Of a stretch of 64,000 nt of DNA, positions 34,709 through 43,109 are shown one piece after another (position 1 is the first letter of the stretch; each line of letters begins with the position of its first letter). A model generated the notes under the pieces. That model saw only the letters and a program-made list of their open reading frames with translations. It was not told the DNA's origin and did not search any database. Source of the stretch: CAVXJN01 sp963773585 (lineage in GTDB: Bacteria; Pseudomonadota; Gammaproteobacteria; JASBUN01); the NCBI GenBank assembly GCA_963773585.1, contig CAVZBR010000006.1, positions 186,001-250,000 on the forward strand, given 5' to 3'. Position numbers and translations under genes: made by a program.

Positions 34709-35986
34709 ATGAAACGCAACATCTTCGTATTGGGAATCGACGAATTCAATCTGTCCCAACTCAATTCCATACGCAATGCAGCCAATTATCGATTCGAGCC
34801 GCTGCTGAGCTTTGACGAAGTCAAAGCGCACGGCAGCTATCCTTTCCGTCAGGTGTTGGATCAGGCACGCGAGACGCTCCACGCCTTCAATGGTCCGATC
34901 GACGCGGTGATCGGCTACTGGGACTTTCCCGTAACCTCCATTGTGCCGATCCTGTGTCGGGAGTTCGGCTTGCCAGGTCCGTCCGTGGAAGCCGTTGCCC
35001 GATGCGAACACAAATACTGGAGTCGTGTCGAGCAGCGACGGGCGATTCCGCAAATGGTGCCCACGTTTGAAGCCGTGAACCCGTTCGACGAAGACCCCTT
35101 TGCCAAGCTGAATCTGGATTTCCCGTTCTGGCTCAAGCCCATCAAAGGTACCGATTCACTGTTGGGCTTCAAAATCGCCAACCGCCGCCAATTCGAACAG
35201 GCGTTGAAACAGGTACGCGATAAGATTGGCCCGATCGCCGAAGCGTTCAACGATTTTCTGTCTCACGCCGATCTGCCGGACGAAATCCGATCGATAGATG
35301 GTCACCACTGTATCGCGGAAAAATTCGTCAACGGCAGCCAGTGCACGGTTTCAGGCTATGCCTACGGCGGTGAAATCCGCAGTTACGGGATCGTCGATTC
35401 GGTCAATTACCCGAACCGCAGTTCGTTCTTCCGTTATCAATATCCTTCACGCCTGAATCAACCCGTCAAACAACGCATGGTCGACGCATCGCGCAAAGTC
35501 ATGTCCGCCGTCGAGTACGATCAGGCGGCGTTCAACATCGAATATTTTTACGACCGGGGCGATGATTCACTGGCGTTACTGGAGATCAATGCGCGCATCT
35601 CTCAATCCCATGGTCATCTTTATGAGCAGGTGGACGGATACCCCAATCACCAGATCATGGTGGAGCTGGCCCTGGGACAGGAGCCGTGTTTTCCACACGG
35701 AGAAGGCCCTTACGGCTGCGCGGCCGAGTTTCATATGCGCAAATTCGAAGACGCGGTAGTACGCAAAGCGCCCACCGATGAAGAGATTCACGCGGTGGAA
35801 AGCGACATCCCAGGCTCGATCATCGACGTCCAGGTCGAACAAGGCACCCGGTTGTCGGAGATGATCGAACAAGACAGCTACAGTTATGACATCGCCCACG
35901 TGTTCATGGGCGCAGCCAATCAGAAAGAACTGCTGCAAAAGTACGATCGCGTAGTGAAGGCGCTGCCTTTCGAGTTCGCGAAATAA
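34709..35986 (+). CDS. ATP-grasp carboxylate-amine ligase, specificity unknown
   Basis: 425 aa. The N-terminal Rossmann-like part (IFVLGIDEFNLSQLN) is followed by the ATP-grasp core: FWLKPIKGTDSLLGFKI (ATP lysine and loop), CIAEKFVNGSQCTV, and LALLEINARISQSHG, where Glu and Asn bind metal. Family members join a carboxylate to an amine through an acyl phosphate. The product cannot be named; it is not Ddl, PurK, carbamoyl-phosphate synthase or glutathione synthetase by its motifs. The CocE hydrolase gene begins 15 bases later, so the two form an operon. An AGGA site lies before the ATG. Confidence 0.82.
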   Translation: MKRNIFVLGIDEFNLSQLNSIRNAANYRFEPLLSFDEVKAHGSYPFRQVLDQARETLHAFNGPIDAVIGYWDFPVTSIVPILCREFGLPGPSVEAVARCEHKYWSRVEQRRAIPQMVPTFEAVNPFDEDPFAKLNLDFPFWLKPIKGTDSLLGFKIANRRQFEQALKQVRDKIGPIAEAFNDFLSHADLPDEIRSIDGHHCIAEKFVNGSQCTVSGYAYGGEIRSYGIVDSVNYPNRSSFFRYQYPSRLNQPVKQRMVDASRKVMSAVEYDQAAFNIEYFYDRGDDSLALLEINARISQSHGHLYEQVDGYPNHQIMVELALGQEPCFPHGEGPYGCAAEFHMRKFEDAVVRKAPTDEEIHAVESDIPGSIIDVQVEQGTRLSEMIEQDSYSYDIAHVFMGAANQKELLQKYDRVVKALPFEFAK

Positions 35987-36001
35987 GCACAGGAGCCGTG
36001 A

Positions 36002-38023
36002 TTGCAGACCGTTATCGATTTGCCTCGCCCCGTAACGGACATCGAGCACCTTTGGATTCCGATGCCCGACGGCGTGCGGCTGGCCGCCCGATTATGGCTG
36101 CCCACCGACGCCGAGCGCGATCCGGTCCCTGCGCTCCTGGAATACATCCCCTACCGACGGCGCGAGTCGGTGCGCCAGCGCGACGAAGTCATGCACCCTT
36201 ACTTTGCCGGGCACGGTTATGCATGCCTGCGGGTGGATCTACGTGGCAGCGGCGATTCCGAAGGTGTGCTGCGCGACGAGTATCTGCAACAGGAACTCGA
36301 CGATGGTGTCGAACTGCTCGCCTGGATCGCAGACCAACCGTGGTGCGACGGCAACGTCGGCATGATCGGCATTTCCTGGGGTGGCTTCAACGGCCTGCAG
36401 GTCGCTGCGCTGCGCCCGCCACAACTGAAAGCCGTCGTCAGTGTGGCGTCCACCGACGACCGCTACGCTGACGACGTCCATCACATGGGCGGCTGCCTGC
36501 TGGGCGACAATCTTTCCTGGGCGTCGACCATGTTCGCCTACAACTCACTACCGCCGGATCCGGCGATTGCCGGCGCAAAATGGCGCGAACAATGGATGCA
36601 GCGCCTGGAGCACAGCGGTTTGTGGCTGCAGCAATGGCTGCAGCACCAGCGCCGCGATTCATACTGGCGCCACGGCTCGATCTGCGAGGACTACGACGCC
36701 GTGCAATGTCCCGTAATGCTGGTCAGCGGCTGGGCGGACGGCTATTCCAACGCGGTTTTCCGGATGCTCAAAAACCTGCGGGTTCCGCGACTGGGTCTGG
36801 TCGGTCCCTGGTCGCACAAGTATCCCCATCTGGGTGTTCCCGGGCCGGCCATCGGTTTTCTGCAGGAATGTCTGCGCTGGTGGGATCATTGGCTCAAAGG
36901 TCGTGACACCGGCATCATGGACGAGCCCATGTTGCGCGCCTGGATGCAGGAAAGCGTGCCGCCCACCCCGCGCTACCGTATACGGCCGGGCCGTTGGGTG
37001 AGCGAACCACAATGGCCTTCGGCCAACATTCAGCCTCTGCGGCTGCGGCTGGCGGCGGGACGCCTGGTAACCGAAGACCAAACCCCGCAGCCACCCATCG
37101 TGCAGATCCAGTCGCCATTGAGCGTGGGCCTGTTCGCCGGCAAATGGTGCTCCTACGCCGCGGCGCCCGATCTTCCCCATGACCAACGTCAGGAGGACGG
37201 CGGTGCGCTGGTCTTCGACAGCGAACCATTGCAGCAGCGCCTGGAGCTGCTCGGAAACGTATTGGTCGACCTGGAACTCAGTGCCGATCGGCCCGTGGCG
37301 ATGGTCGCGGTGCGGCTTTCGGACTTGGCGCCCGACGACAAGGCGACCCGCGTCACCTACGGGTTGCTGAACCTCACCCATCGGGACGGCAGCGAGCACC
37401 CGCAGCCGTTGCAACCGGGCGAATTCTATCGCGTACAGGTACGATTGAATGAAATCGCATACGCGCTGCCACGCGGGCACCGCATGCGCATTGCCGTTTC
37501 AACCTCATACTGGCCGTTGGCCTGGCCGGCACCGGACTCGGCGCGCCTGCGGCTGCGTCTCGAAGCCAGCGCCGTCATCTTGCCGGCCCGGCCGCCACGG
37601 GTCGAAGACGAACGGATCGCGCCCTTCGGACCGGCGCTTGGAACAGCGCCTTCCGAACGGACTGTGCTGGAATCCGGCCACCATAACTGGCGCGTGATCC
37701 GGGACTTGGAAAACGATATTTCCACCCTGGAAGTCACCAACGACGACGGTATCGAGTACCTGCACGGGCCGGACCTGACCGTAGCCCGCAAAGCCTCGGA
37801 ATGGTACAGCTTTCGCGCCGACGACTACGGCTCCGTACGGGGTGAAACATTATGGGAACGAGGTGTGCGGCGCGGCGCCTGGTCGGTGCGCACCGTGACA
37901 CGCACGGTACTCACCTCGGACGCCGAGCATTTTTACGTCGACGCTGAACTGGACGCCTGGGAGGGCGACCGCCGCGCCTTCTCGCGCAATTGGTACGCCG
38001 CGATCAAGCGGGACCTGACTTAG
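36002..38023 (+). CDS. CocE/NonD-family alpha/beta hydrolase
   Basis: 673 aa, starting at TTG (36002) with AGGAG 6 bases upstream. The hydrolase part holds the nucleophile elbow IGISWGGFNG, the acid in SGWADGYS and the His in GPWSHKYPH. The last 300 residues form the jelly-roll domain (GEFYRVQVRLNEIAYALPRG and nearby) of the X-Pro dipeptidyl peptidase/cocaine-esterase class. Such enzymes cleave acyl-amide or ester bonds. Adjoining an ATP-grasp ligase, it may remove or transfer groups on the ligase product. No signal peptide was seen, so it should be cytoplasmic. Confidence 0.85.
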   Translation: MQTVIDLPRPVTDIEHLWIPMPDGVRLAARLWLPTDAERDPVPALLEYIPYRRRESVRQRDEVMHPYFAGHGYACLRVDLRGSGDSEGVLRDEYLQQELDDGVELLAWIADQPWCDGNVGMIGISWGGFNGLQVAALRPPQLKAVVSVASTDDRYADDVHHMGGCLLGDNLSWASTMFAYNSLPPDPAIAGAKWREQWMQRLEHSGLWLQQWLQHQRRDSYWRHGSICEDYDAVQCPVMLVSGWADGYSNAVFRMLKNLRVPRLGLVGPWSHKYPHLGVPGPAIGFLQECLRWWDHWLKGRDTGIMDEPMLRAWMQESVPPTPRYRIRPGRWVSEPQWPSANIQPLRLRLAAGRLVTEDQTPQPPIVQIQSPLSVGLFAGKWCSYAAAPDLPHDQRQEDGGALVFDSEPLQQRLELLGNVLVDLELSADRPVAMVAVRLSDLAPDDKATRVTYGLLNLTHRDGSEHPQPLQPGEFYRVQVRLNEIAYALPRGHRMRIAVSTSYWPLAWPAPDSARLRLRLEASAVILPARPPRVEDERIAPFGPALGTAPSERTVLESGHHNWRVIRDLENDISTLEVTNDDGIEYLHGPDLTVARKASEWYSFRADDYGSVRGETLWERGVRRGAWSVRTVTRTVLTSDAEHFYVDAELDAWEGDRRAFSRNWYAAIKRDLT

Positions 38024-38618
38024 AGGCTTTTGGATCGACGCCGATTACGATCACCCGGTCGGCAACGTAATGATAACTCGGTACGAGCAGATTGAGGGGC
38101 GCCGGTACGCCCTGATATACCCGGCCGGCCAAGTCGTAGCGCGAGCCGTGACACGGGCAAAAATAGCCGCCGGGCCAATCCGAGCCGAGATCCGGTGCGC
38201 CTACCTCAGGCCGGTAGGTCGGCACACAACCCAGGTGTGTACATATCGCCACCACGACCAGGTATTCCGGCTTAATCGAGCGGTATTCGTTGCGCGCATA
38301 CGCCGGCTGCTGGCTGGCGACGTCCGAGTTGGGATCGCGCAGACGCGTCAGCAATGCAGGATCCTTGAGCCGCTTCAACATCGCCTGCGTCCGGCGCAGC
38401 ACCCAGATCGGTTTGCCGCGCCATTTCACCGTGATCTGCTGCGCCGGCTCCAACTTGCTGAAATCAATTTCCACCGGCGCACCGGCAAGCCGTGCGCGTT
38501 CGCTAGGGTTCATAGAGGCAACGAAAGGGACAGCAGCGAGCACCACCCCGCTCGCACCGACCACAGTAGTCGCCGCGACAAGGAAACGCCGCCGTGGATT
38601 ATCGCGCGTCTGCGCCAA
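38004..38618 (-). CDS. petA: Rieske iron-sulfur subunit of a cytochrome bc1-type complex
   Basis: 204 aa. The N-terminus has a Tat-like signal and anchor (NPRRRFLVAATTVVGASGVV). The Rieske fold carries CTHLGC and CPCHGS, the two Cys-His pairs of the 2Fe-2S cluster, with the disulfide cysteines. The best start is a TTG at 38618 with AGGAGG 6 bases upstream; an ATG at 38654 has no ribosome site. petB and petC are absent on both sides, so the gene is split from the complex. Its last 20 bases overlap the 3' end of the CocE gene on the other strand. Confidence 0.85.
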   Translation of the reverse strand: MAQTRDNPRRRFLVAATTVVGASGVVLAAVPFVASMNPSERARLAGAPVEIDFSKLEPAQQITVKWRGKPIWVLRRTQAMLKRLKDPALLTRLRDPNSDVASQQPAYARNEYRSIKPEYLVVVAICTHLGCVPTYRPEVGAPDLGSDWPGGYFCPCHGSRYDLAGRVYQGVPAPLNLLVPSYHYVADRVIVIGVDPKASKSGPA

Positions 38619-39057
38619 TCGAATCCTCCTCACGCCGTGTGCATGTGCCAGCATGCAATTTGCCGCACAAGACTGACGTGCAGTCTAGAACCTGTACCGG
38701 TCTCCGGCGCCAGGTGAAATCCTCTGTAACATGGAGTTTCCACCACGTCGTCACATGCAATTGCGCCGACGCGCGTCCGGGACGTTTCCCGACTTGTTGC
38801 TGCCGCTGGTGCCGGCGGCGCGCTCGAAGGTCCATGTCCAGCGCCGGGCTCGGCGTCGCAGCGATGGTGGACCATTGCTGGACGTTCGTTTTATATCCGA
38901 CGCCCCCTGCGCACGCGTCCCGTGCGCTATCATTCGAGGGGACGCGTGCACCCAAGTTCAGCAGCAGCACACGGGTGGCGGCTTTGCCTTGCGCATGGCG
39001 CATTCCGTTCCTCGCGCCGATGGCAGATGCACGAACGAGGGGTTATCAGGAGGTGCC
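38619..39057. other. Divergent intergenic stretch, no gene recognised
   Basis: 439 bases between the Rieske gene and the universal stress protein gene, transcribed in opposite directions. It should hold both promoters. No consensus boxes or coding frame with a ribosome site stand out. Confidence 0.35.
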
Positions 39058-39507
39058 ATGTACGAGCGGATCTTGTTTGCAACCGACGGCAGCCCGGTTT
39101 CGGACGCCGCCCTGCGAGATGCGGCATATTTGGCGCATGCATTGGGCGCAGCGCTGCGTGTCGTTCATGTGGTCGACACCGTCGACTTCAGTCACGACTC
39201 TGAGTTCGAGAATTTGGACGACCTCGCAGCCCCGCTCCGAGGCAGAGGTACCCGTGTCCTCGAGCGCGCCGCTGGCATTGTGCTGGAGACCGGTATGAGC
39301 GCCGAAACGCACCTGATCGAACTCGATCAGCTGGGTATGCGCGTCGACGAAGCCATCGTGCGTGAAGCCCAGCGCTGGAACGCAGACGTGATCGTAGTCG
39401 GGTCGCACGGGCGTCACGGTGTGCGTCGCTGGATTCTGGGCAGCGTCGCCGAACATGTGGTGCGCACCAGCGATCGCCCGGTGCTCTTGATTCACAATCC
39501 GGCCTAG
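39058..39507 (+). CDS. Universal stress protein, UspA family
   Basis: 149 aa. MYERILFATDGSPVSDAAL opens the alpha/beta nucleotide-binding fold; VVGSHGRHGVRRWILGSVAEHV holds the ATP-binding G-x2-G-x9-G-(S/T) pattern. ATP-binding Usp proteins are induced by stress, starvation or redox change. The ribosome site AGGAGGTG before the ATG at 39058 is optimal, so the upstream extension of the frame was dropped. It is single and faces away from the Rieske gene. Confidence 0.9.
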   Translation: MYERILFATDGSPVSDAALRDAAYLAHALGAALRVVHVVDTVDFSHDSEFENLDDLAAPLRGRGTRVLERAAGIVLETGMSAETHLIELDQLGMRVDEAIVREAQRWNADVIVVGSHGRHGVRRWILGSVAEHVVRTSDRPVLLIHNPA

Positions 39508-39570
39508 TCCGCGTAGTGACCGTGCTCGCGCACGGGAAGGACCTGTAAACGCAGTCGAAGAACGAACCCG

Positions 39571-40398
39571 CTAGGCCAACTTTGACGCACCCGAATCATG
39601 ACGTGCAAATGCCTGCGCCAGCTTCAGGTGATAGCGATTCTGCTCGTAACCGCGACCATTGTAGCCACGCGCAAATGCTTCCCAGTTCTGGTTTTTCAGG
39701 GATTCGACCAAACCATTCGCGCGCACGTAACCACCGAACGCGCGTAGGTGCTGCCGTTCGTGAACATGCATGTCGCGGACGAAGGCCTCGATGTCCGACC
39801 AGCCGATCGATTGGGCATGATATCCCATCACCTGAAAAACACCCCAAGATGCCGATTCCAGCGCTGCGGCGCGGTTGATCGCCTCGGCCCTGTGCAAGCG
39901 CTCGTATTCGCGCAATCCACCAAGGTAGTGACGCGTGGTCCAGTGCGTGTAGAGAATGTCCTCGTTGCCTGGCAGATATTGCTCGGGATCGAGCCCGTGC
40001 AATTTCAGCCTTTCAAAAAACACGTGCCCCTCGAAAAGGATTTTCGGCTGCTCGACGATGAAACCCGCGCCTCGGGACTCGACTTCGTTCACCGCCTTTA
40101 CCGCCGCCACGCTGACGCCGAGTTCCGCTGCCATATCTTGGATATCGGCTTCGCCCAGATAGCGCGACGTAATGCGTTCAACCAGCGCCGGTGAAACGCT
40201 GATCAGCGTCAACCAGGTCTTTTCCGCTACCGTGCCGTCGATCACCAAGCCGTGTTGTCGTTGAAAACTGCGCACGGCGCGATCGGTACCGCTGCCGAAG
40301 CGGCCGTCGATCGTGACTGGTACTCCGGCCGCTGCCAGCAGAGCCTGCAGCAGGATGACGACGCGCTCCTTACGTGAACCCTGTTTGATGGTGTCCAT
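39571..40398 (-). CDS. N-acetylmuramidase with peptidoglycan-binding domain
   Basis: 275 aa from the ATG at 40398 (AGAGGTG upstream). Residues about 10-60 are a PG_binding_1 domain (IDGRFGSGTDRAVRSFQRQHG). The rest matches the muramidase/DUF3380 family: VKAVNEVESRGAGF places the likely catalytic Glu, and ILFEGHVFF and ESASWGVFQVMGYHA are family motifs. Such enzymes serve as phage endolysins or spanin-free autolysins. No holin, tail or integrase genes are adjacent. It has no signal peptide, so release would need lysis or a holin. It may be a domesticated phage gene. Confidence 0.85.
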   Translation of the reverse strand: MDTIKQGSRKERVVILLQALLAAAGVPVTIDGRFGSGTDRAVRSFQRQHGLVIDGTVAEKTWLTLISVSPALVERITSRYLGEADIQDMAAELGVSVAAVKAVNEVESRGAGFIVEQPKILFEGHVFFERLKLHGLDPEQYLPGNEDILYTHWTTRHYLGGLREYERLHRAEAINRAAALESASWGVFQVMGYHAQSIGWSDIEAFVRDMHVHERQHLRAFGGYVRANGLVESLKNQNWEAFARGYNGRGYEQNRYHLKLAQAFARHDSGASKLA

Positions 40399-40438
40399 GG
40401 CACCTCTGTGCGGCAGCCACACAAACCGATCCGGCAGA

Positions 40439-40813
40439 CTACCCGGCAGACGACGAACCGATCGTAATTACAGGATCCTCAATTTGTAGCACACCGCAAA
40501 GCATGACGGCTTCCGGCTGGCCGGCGTGTGCGGAGCAAAGATCTGCCCTGCCGGTCTTTCTGATCTCCGGGGGGTCCGCCGAACTGCACTGCTTCGGCTC
40601 GGCGCAGACCTTCACCGAACCCGATTCCGGCCGCGTTGCGGTACAAATCGCAGCCGCGGCAATGCGGCGGCCCGCAGTGGCTTGAGGTTGATGTGCGCCG
40701 GCAGAAAATCCCGCGGATGCGACCGGCCGTTCAGCCAGGATCGACAGCTTGGGCGGTACACGCCGGCCCTTTTTCGGGGCCGGCGCCGACGTCGTGTTTG
40801 AGCGACAGGTCAA
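40439..40813 (-). CDS. Uncertain ORF upstream of the muramidase gene
   Basis: 124 codons ending 40 bases before the muramidase start. The frame is GC-biased at third positions (GCG CCG GCC ... GGT TCG TCG TCT GCC) and holds several cysteines (VCAEPKQCSS, DLCSAH, MLCGVL). It starts at TTG with no clear ribosome site, and no family is recognised. It also spans the strong hairpin at 40761-40785. It may be real, or a high-GC accident. Confidence 0.25.
   Translation of the reverse strand: MTCRSNTTSAPAPKKGRRVPPKLSILAERPVASAGFSAGAHQPQATAGRRIAAAAICTATRPESGSVKVCAEPKQCSSADPPEIRKTGRADLCSAHAGQPEAVMLCGVLQIEDPVITIGSSSAG
40761..40785. other. Strong GC hairpin
   Basis: CGCCGGCCC and GGGCCGGCG form a 9-bp perfect stem with a 7-base loop (TTTTTCG). 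There is no T run after it, so it is not a standard intrinsic terminator. Confidence 0.45.
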
Positions 40814-40940
40814 GCTTCCAGCGGCTTCAGGTAATTAGCCCCTCGCATTTACTTCGGCGTCGCCTATGTGCGACGCAGCAGGCTTTATAGCGGTCCCATG
40901 CAGTTCCTTACCCAGCTGAAAACACACCAATTTCTATTAT

Positions 40941-40956
40941 TGGAATGGATATTGCT
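40941..40956 (+). promoter_or_regulatory. Sigma-54-like promoter of epsL
   Basis: TGGAATGGATATTGCT matches the TGGCACG-N4-TTGCW consensus at the key GG (-24) and GC (-12), 10 bases apart. Predicted transcript start near 40967, about 98 bases before the epsL ATG. PEP-CTERM/Eps loci are commonly switched by PrsR, a sigma-54 activator; no such activator is encoded here. Confidence 0.6.
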
Positions 40957-41064
40957 CCGTGATTCCGAATCGTGCGTCCGGGTTGCGATCGCCGTCGGCC
41001 GCCGGTCATGCGGCGCGATCGCCTGCGCGAGTCTCCTCAACGAACACAGAAGGCTAAACAAAAC

Positions 41065-42324
41065 ATGCCCAAGCGAACTTTGGCAGTCGTGACCTGCCTA
41101 TTGGCACATTCTGCATTGAGTCATGGCGCCGAACCCATTCATTGGCCCGATACAGGGTACTTTCCCGCCTATCCGAAGACGCCGGACGACGGCCGCAACT
41201 GGGACTTTTCGGTCACTGGCGGCTTGTCCCATGACAGCAACTTGTTCCGACTATCGGATGATGCCGACACCGCGGCGATCCTTGGCACGAGCCAACGCTC
41301 CGACACGATCCGCCGCCTGGGCGCCGGTGTACACGGCAGGATTCCGGTCAGCCGGCAGAATATCCTGCTGAATCTGGAGGCGGACAACAATCAGTTTCAG
41401 GAATTCGGGTTCCTCGACTATACCGGCCACGACGCCAGCCTCGACTGGGATTGGCAGGCAGGCAATTTGTGGAACGGCGACGTGGGTTACCGGCACCGCC
41501 GTTACCTGTCCAGTTTCGCAACCTTGCAAGACCGGGTGAAAGACTTGATCGACGAGAGCCACGCCCATGCCAGTGCGCGTCGCATCATACATCCACGCTG
41601 GAGCGCCACCGCGTCGGTGGACGAATACGACTACAAGCACAGCGCCCCGTCACGCTCCGCGCTCGAAAACCAGGTTGTCAGCGGTACCGTGGGTCTCCAG
41701 TACCTCACGCCGGCCAACAATCAACTGGGCGTAGAGATGTCCGCTAGTTCGGCGGATTACCCCAATCGGGAAGTCTCGACATCGACGCTAGTGGACAATC
41801 GGTACCAGGAATACGACGTCAGCGGTACCGCCAATTGGCGCTTGACTGACGCCTCGAAACTGAACGGCCGTCTCGGTTATACCACGCGGCAGCACGACCA
41901 GATTTCGCAGCGCGACTATAGCGGCGCCACCTACAAACTCGAATATCTATGGACGCCGTTGGCGAAAACCTCCTTTTCATTGTCCGGATATCGTGACATT
42001 CGTTCTTACGCGGACGTCGCAGCAAACTACATCTTGACCAATGGCGTGAGCGCAGGCGCATCCTGGGCGCCTACCTACCGCACGGTCCTGCAAGCCGAAG
42101 TCATCAACGAGGATTGGCAGTTCGATGGCGATCCGGGCATCGCGCTGGCAGGTGCACAGACACGTGAAGACCGCGTCAAAGGTGGGCGACTCAGCGCGGG
42201 TTACACTCCTTTCGACAATACCCGTCTGTCGGTCTCCTACGAGCACGGCGTGCGGACCTCGAACGTCGATACCGCTGAATACGACTACGACCTCGTCAGC
42301 GGCTCGGTCGAAGTACGTTTCTGA
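41065..42324 (+). CDS. epsL: Outer-membrane exopolysaccharide protein, EpsL type
   Basis: 419 aa. A signal peptide (MPKRTLAVVTCLLAHSALSHG) is followed by alternating beta-strands ending VSGSVEVRF, the outer-membrane barrel signature. NWDFSVTGGLSHDSNLFRLSD near the N-terminus is the characteristic EpsL/TIGR03014 motif. Proteins of this type accompany EpsE/F/G exopolysaccharide systems and may form the outer-membrane exit. The gene faces the rest of the locus and has its own sigma-54-like promoter. AGAAGG precedes the ATG. It converges with the sulfotransferase gene 44 bases away. Confidence 0.82.
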   Translation: MPKRTLAVVTCLLAHSALSHGAEPIHWPDTGYFPAYPKTPDDGRNWDFSVTGGLSHDSNLFRLSDDADTAAILGTSQRSDTIRRLGAGVHGRIPVSRQNILLNLEADNNQFQEFGFLDYTGHDASLDWDWQAGNLWNGDVGYRHRRYLSSFATLQDRVKDLIDESHAHASARRIIHPRWSATASVDEYDYKHSAPSRSALENQVVSGTVGLQYLTPANNQLGVEMSASSADYPNREVSTSTLVDNRYQEYDVSGTANWRLTDASKLNGRLGYTTRQHDQISQRDYSGATYKLEYLWTPLAKTSFSLSGYRDIRSYADVAANYILTNGVSAGASWAPTYRTVLQAEVINEDWQFDGDPGIALAGAQTREDRVKGGRLSAGYTPFDNTRLSVSYEHGVRTSNVDTAEYDYDLVSGSVEVRF

Positions 42325-42336
42325 CGTTCAGCAGCA

Positions 42337-42350
42337 GCCGGTTCGCCGGC
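42337..42350. terminator. Small UUCG hairpin between convergent genes
   Basis: GCCGG-TTCG-CCGGC sits just after the epsL stop. It is short and has no T tail, so at most a weak bidirectional terminator. Confidence 0.25.
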
Positions 42351-42368
42351 CACGCTCGGCGGTCGACT

Positions 42369-43040
42369 TCAGAACGCCGCGGCACGGCGACTTCGCTCTT
42401 GCTGAGCGAGCGGCTCCCATATGCTTAGATCTTCAGCTTCGGCGATTCGTTTGTACAGCCCGCCATACAGCGCCCATAGGCTGTCCTTCCGCGGGTGCTT
42501 GGTCCAGTCTGCCCGGCGTCGTCTGAAGACCGGCCAGGGAACATTGACACCGAGATAATCGTCCAACTGTTTCCGAATGCCGGGGTCGAACATCGCTTCG
42601 TAACGAACCGACGCGAACCGGAATTGCTGGGGCCTGTACCAAGCGTCGAAATGCTCGGCCAAGCGCAACGTGTCGCGCTCGAATAACACATCATTCGGCA
42701 CAAATTCTTCGGCATGAAGATGGGCGTGGTGGCGCCTGCCCCATTCGTTCATCTTCCGGTGAGTGGAAATCACGCTGTCCATGGGATTGCCGAACAGAAA
42801 CACCACTTTCACGTGCTCCGCGACCTCGGCCCAGGGAAAGTCATGGGTTTTGTAGACCCGTCCACTCTCGTAGACGCGCTGTTCGGAGAGCGATGAAACA
42901 AATGGACTGCCCTTGAGACCGTACTGGCGCAGTGCTTCATAAACCAGCGTCGTGCCGCAACGTCCCATTCCCGCAACGACGAACGCGTTACGAGTGAGCA
43001 GCGAGCGAAAACCAAGTAATCGAGCTCGTATACATACCAT
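42369..43040 (-). CDS. Sulfotransferase
   Basis: 223 aa. The 5'-phosphosulfate loop of PAPS-dependent sulfotransferases is seen at AGMGRCGTTLVYEAL (residues about 23-37), and the 3'-phosphate side at FLFGNPMDSVISTHRKM, with the conserved Arg/Ser region. WTKHPRKDS near the C-terminus fits the K-x-G-x-x-G-D-W-K-like end. It should move sulfate from PAPS to a sugar hydroxyl. It is the last gene of the cluster on this strand, 69 bases after manC, and points to a sulfated polysaccharide. PAPS-forming genes are not nearby. Confidence 0.82.
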   Translation of the reverse strand: MVCIRARLLGFRSLLTRNAFVVAGMGRCGTTLVYEALRQYGLKGSPFVSSLSEQRVYESGRVYKTHDFPWAEVAEHVKVVFLFGNPMDSVISTHRKMNEWGRRHHAHLHAEEFVPNDVLFERDTLRLAEHFDAWYRPQQFRFASVRYEAMFDPGIRKQLDDYLGVNVPWPVFRRRRADWTKHPRKDSLWALYGGLYKRIAEAEDLSIWEPLAQQERSRRAAAF

Positions 43041-43109
43041 TGTTCTACCTGAACTGATTTCTCGACACAGTTGTGTCCGGCAACATCCCGTGACGGTACG
43101 CGTATTCCA

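Larger units (their letters stand above)
40399..41064. other. Intergenic stretch with hairpin and sigma-54-like promoter
   Basis: About 670 bases between the muramidase and epsL. It holds the uncertain ORF at 40439-40813, a strong hairpin at 40761-40785, and the sigma-54-like promoter at 40941-40956. Nothing else is recognised. Confidence 0.4.

Noticed and set aside
39571..40398. Prophage
   Set aside because: Only a muramidase is present; no holin, integrase, portal, tail or attachment repeats within the window.
42337..42350. True bidirectional terminator between epsL and the sulfotransferase gene
   Set aside because: The stem is only 5 bp and has no T run on either strand; kept only as a low-confidence feature.
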